64,000 nucleotides of DNA from Isoetes taiwanensis (Eukaryota; Streptophyta; Lycopodiopsida; Isoetales; Isoetaceae). Every line of letters starts with the position of its first letter. The stretch's first letter is position 1. The position numbers were made by a program, and so were the translations under genes. Under the pieces are notes generated by a model. It saw only the letters and a list, made by a program, of their open reading frames with translations, ran no database searches and had not been told where the DNA came from. Positions 60,521-64,000 of this stretch are shown here, piece after piece. The DNA is taken from NCBI GenBank assembly GCA_021234155.1, contig JAJEKV010000034.1:3463491-3527490 (forward strand). The letters run 5' to 3'.

Positions 60521-61039
60521 ATTTATGTAGGAGGAAACACCTCGACCCCAGGATTCCATCCACTTGTGGATCTTAGTAATTGGCACTTTAGGCTGCCTGA
60601 AAACCTTGCCAACTTATTTTTAGCGTTATCTCCAACAGGTGTTTAATCAACAAAGTACTGTCTCTTATGTCCTTTCTTATGGATGTCTTCTTACACGGAT
60701 TGTAAGCTTAAAAACGAATGTATAAGAGCAGATTTTGGCTTCTCTCAGGTTACCACGGCCTCACTTGGTCCGCCAGTCAAAGAAAGGACTTTGCATCCAG
60801 AGTATACACCCAATTGGTCCGCATTGTTTACGATTTTGTAGATTATTATGCATTTACCTTCATGCCCATAACCGGAATTACGTAGTCTAATTTATTGAGG
60901 TTGTCGCTTAAAAGATCAAATGCTATAGGTCGTGGAAGTAAAAATTTGATTTCGTCGTCCTCAAAATGGGATTGATTTCCACCATTCTCGCCACCTGACC
61001 TACACAGGAGTTGATTCACATGCACAGAAAAGGGGCATT

Positions 61040-61157
61040 TTGGGGTTTGATTGTAAAGAATCTGCGGAAGTTGGAGACATATGTTCCATTCCTCGAAAAC
61101 CTTATTAGAAGGATGTACGAAGAAGAACAGAATGCACGGGTAGGGAGTAATTGTCCA
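61040..61157 (+). other. Possible host exon
   Basis: Open block reading LRKLETYVPFLENLIRRMYE, then EEQNARVGSNCPK, ending at a donor-like AAG|GTACAAG near 61,158. Helical, charged and protein-like, but I cannot name the family. No firm acceptor. The LINE insertion at 61.35 kb would lie in the following intron if the gene is real. Confidence 0.3.
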
Positions 61158-61349
61158 AAGGTACAAGATGATTTTAGATTTTGGAAGATCGAATTTTGAT
61201 TTCTGAAGTGTCTTTCCTGCTGTAGGTTCTCATTCCTCAGATCTTAGAGCATTTCATATTCATAATATGCCTCCAGATATGTACTCAAACGATTTGCTGG
61301 GAAGAAAGTGTTTGACATCCCTTGCTGATTACCTTTCAGAAAACATGGA

Positions 61350-62152
61350 CTTTGCAAGGTTTGCCTTGGCTTACACTGTGGCGATGAGCCCGCAACGACT
61401 CAGGGCTTGTTGGAAGGACAAGAGAGCCCAGTGGCTGCGTCTTTGGAGAACGTAGACGACATAGGTGTGCGTCCCAGTGCACACGCACACCGGCGGGATA
61501 GGGCCGAGGGGGTACTTGGACTCTTGTTTCCTGGGGAAGCTCTGGGACCACCATGCTCTGGAACAGGTAAAGGTGGCACACTACAAACATCACATAAACC
61601 CCACCCTGGTTCGAGGCCCACAGCTCTACCTGCGTTCTCAGTTGCCCATGAAGAAGCGCAGGATCATCGCGTCCATTCGAACAGGGGCCCACCATCTTCG
61701 GCTTGAGACGGATCGGTGGGTTGGAGAGCCGCGCCATGACAGGCTTTGTCAGTGTTGCCCGCTGGGGGTTGTTAAAGATGAAAGCCATGCCTTCCAGAGC
61801 TGTCCGGCCTATAGTCAGATTCGGGCTCGCTACATTCTCTTGGTGCGACCTGGTCTGCCCCTGCACGAGCTACTCAGTACACCGTCAGTTCGATCCCTTG
61901 GCTCCTACCTCCAGGAGGTTTTGGATCTACGGACTCACCTCTGCCCCCGGGCGCCTACCTGAGGTGCCGGGAATTCATGTGTATATGTATATTTGTACAG
62001 CTGCCAGCAGGCTTGTTGCTGCGACGGTTTTTCCCTCCTAAGGGGGGTTTTTTAATCCGGGTAGCAACAGGCTTGCTGCACCCGTGTAATTTGGGTCACA
62101 TAGGCCGATTGACCTCCGCGGACGATAAAAGAACCTTCCTTCCTTCCTTCAA
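61350..62152 (+). mobile_element. LINE, strongly 5'-truncated copy
   Basis: Starts near VAMSPQRLRACWKDKRAQW, matching AMSPQRLKSCWKDKQAQW at 38.87 kb. A frameshift near 61,450 leads to a frame (61,465-61,962) with MKKRRIIASIRTGAHHLRL and the zinc-knuckle-like C-terminus CQCC...DESHAFQSCPAY. The stop seen in the sister copy is CAG here. The 3' region has GGTTTTTCCC, GGGGGGTTTTTTAATCC and CTCCGCGGACGATAAAA, then CCTT repeats instead of TTCTA. Reverse-transcriptase core absent. Confidence 0.88.
62014..62076 (+). other. Conserved structured 3' region of the LINE (second copy)
   Basis: TGTTGCT (about 62,014) pairs with AGCAACA (about 62,063) around the same GGTTTTTCCC and GGGGTTTTTTAATCC blocks as in the 39.5-kb copy, whose stem is TATTACTG/CAGTAATA. 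Confidence 0.6.
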
Positions 62153-64000
62153 TACATTTATCTTACAATTTTAAAAATATTAGCTCCTATATGTGATGCC
62201 GGTGCTTATTGTACTAAACAAATGCAATTGGTCTTGAGGGGAGTATATTTCAGGTGCTCATTGTAGCTACCATCTGACAGAGCCAACGAAGGAGAATAAT
62301 AATGTGTTTACTCCAAGCAAGGGGGTATTGTTGTGCAATAAAACTATACTTAATGTTCATCCAGAAAAAAATGACAACTCAAGTTTACCCTTTTCAGGTT
62401 ATGGAAAGAGGTGTATGCCTGATATTATTGTACTCTGATAGTAAAATTCAATGGAAAAAAATTTGAGCATCTTTGTCTTCTGTAGTCTTTGTTTTTGTAA
62501 TCTCTCATATATCAAAACACCGATAATAAGAAAACTTGGATTTAAAAAAAAAAAAAAAAGCTCAAATGAACCATATGCTGAAATATACTAGGAGATATCA
62601 CAATTTAGAACCATGTAAAAAAAATCACGTTGAACCCTCAATTTTTATTACGCTAATATATTAAGCTTGAATACTATGCATTCAAAATTAGATATATTTA
62701 CAATATTATTTAATTGTATTGGTATCATGGAAGAAAAATCATACTGGTATATCTAAACCAAGCATAGTTTTATTGATAATTAATCACTACAAAATACCAT
62801 AATAATTATGCACTAAAATAACAAAGATGATTAATCACTGTAAAATATCATGCTAATTATGCACGTAAAATTACAATGTCAATAAACTAGGGATAATAGA
62901 TGTGATCAAATATCATTCCGATAAACTTGATAAATTAAGTAGTAGTAGCACATATCATATATTCAAGTTGTCATAAAAACTAGCTATAAATTATCATCTT
63001 TCAATACCATGTGAAGAAACACTATTTGTATGTCATATTATTAAATTGCATTCATGAACTATATTGTATAACTAGACATGGTTTGTAAACTTTTTGGCCC
63101 ACATACCGGTATTGATTTTAGAAGTTGTTTTTTACTACGAAATCATTAGAAAAAGATCATACTAATTCAATTTTGGGGGCCTTGTATCGGTTCTACACTT
63201 GCTGCCAATTGAGGGTGATGAAAAGAGATTGATGATCTAACACTACGTCTTCATCCTTGCTGGTGGTTTTGACCTGCACATATTTGATGATGTGAGGATC
63301 CACCACACTAGCCCTGCCCTGTATGCAAGTACACGCATTGCAAAGGACTATTGCAAATGATCAAACGAGCATCACACATTTGGAGCAATTCTCTTCTAAA
63401 CTGTGTGAAAGGATGATTTCCATCTGCCGAGTGATGCTGCCATAGTCTCATTAGTTCAAAGTTGCAATCATTGCAGCAAAGCTAAACCTTGCCAATTGCC
63501 CTATGAACGATGTGAGCATTGAGATCACCGACAAGCATAGCCTAGCTATTTGAAAGCCTGAATATCATCATATAGGGCCCAACTCATCAACATCAACATG
63601 TTGATGATAGAAGTTTGAGTCCATATCTGGGAAATAGCAAGTGGCAATAAGTAGGAAGGTTCCTTGTTGGTCCTACAATCATATCCACATCTACGGTTGT
63701 GTATGACTGCATGTGTAAGAATACAAAAGATGCCAAAGATGGATAAACATACATTTTGCAATGTATAAGCTAATATGCATATTCATACTTATCAACTCCC
63801 ACCATTTTGCCTAATAATTTATCGTCGTGGATAATAAAAAATACATTTTCAATATACATTCTTATTCGCACTTACCATCACACTCCCTAATACGAGCATT
63901 ACATGCAAAGCTTTAATCAATCACGTGTTCATTATGTCAAGATGAGCCCCATTAGTTCACGTGTTCATTTGCGGTATTGGTATTATAATTGGAGTTCTTG
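62153..64000. other. AT-rich end of window, no gene recognised
   Basis: Only short frames; an A-run of about 16 at 62,546-62,561. Nothing with recognisable domain, repeat or terminus. Confidence 0.5.

Noticed and set aside
1-64000. tRNA and rRNA genes
   Set aside because: No cloverleaf with GGTTCRANNCC-type T-arm or rRNA core sequence was found by eye on either strand; a tRNAscan or Infernal run would decide.

Overview
This window looks like nuclear DNA of a land plant. Three signals support that. A tandem LTR-retrotransposon array at 40.1-46.0 kb carries the initiator-methionine-tRNA primer-binding site used by plant elements (TGGTATCAGAGC). A broken, intron-containing gene at 52.9-54.0 kb encodes a SET domain most like the plant ATX3/4/5 (trithorax-type) histone methyltransferases. 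Low gene density and many nested, decayed retroelements suggest a large genome; a non-flowering plant is possible, but that is a guess. No tRNA, rRNA or complete intact protein gene was recognised.

Layout. 1-33.5 kb is low in recognisable content. It holds a 2.2-kb direct-repeat pair (5,571-7,788 and 14,013-16,224) that may be the LTRs of one old element, simple repeats, and a few anonymous open frames or exon-like blocks. 33.57-34.35 kb is a broken gene with a possible DNA-methyltransferase-like motif. 34.9-37.0 kb is a strand-asymmetric, T-poor block. 38.19-39.64 kb is a 5'-truncated LINE with reverse transcriptase. 40.09-46.03 kb is an array (partial LTR)-int-LTR-int-LTR-int-LTR of a small non-autonomous LTR retrotransposon. 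48.85-50.56 kb is a minus-strand, poly(A)-tailed L1-like LINE with the 3' end of the other LINE family nested inside it. 51.12 kb has a possible Helitron 3' end. 52.9-54.5 kb is the SET pseudogene with its probable 5' region, and a cluster of CATGCA motifs lies behind it. 56.03-56.58 kb is the end of a Ty1/copia polyprotein. 57.69-59.70 kb is a minus-strand LINE derivative with an ORF1-like protein and a 17-unit pentanucleotide tail. 61.35-62.15 kb is another truncated LINE.

The least ordinary content is RNA-like structure inside two retroelement families. (1) The LTR element carries ten short hairpins per unit, most with the loop GTGGA, on stems of different sequence that still pair (GTATC/GATAC, GTACC/GGTAC, GTACT/AGTAC, CTAC/GTAG). 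Four are in the LTR downstream of its TATA box and six are in the internal region. (2) Three LINE copies share a 3'-terminal region whose closing stem differs in sequence between copies but stays paired, just before a (TTCTA)n or (CCTT)n tail. Both patterns look like compensatory change and point to structured RNA signals. Several coding remnants are interrupted by stops best explained by C-to-T change (CGA to TGA, CAG to TAG); one is directly shown by comparing two LINE copies.
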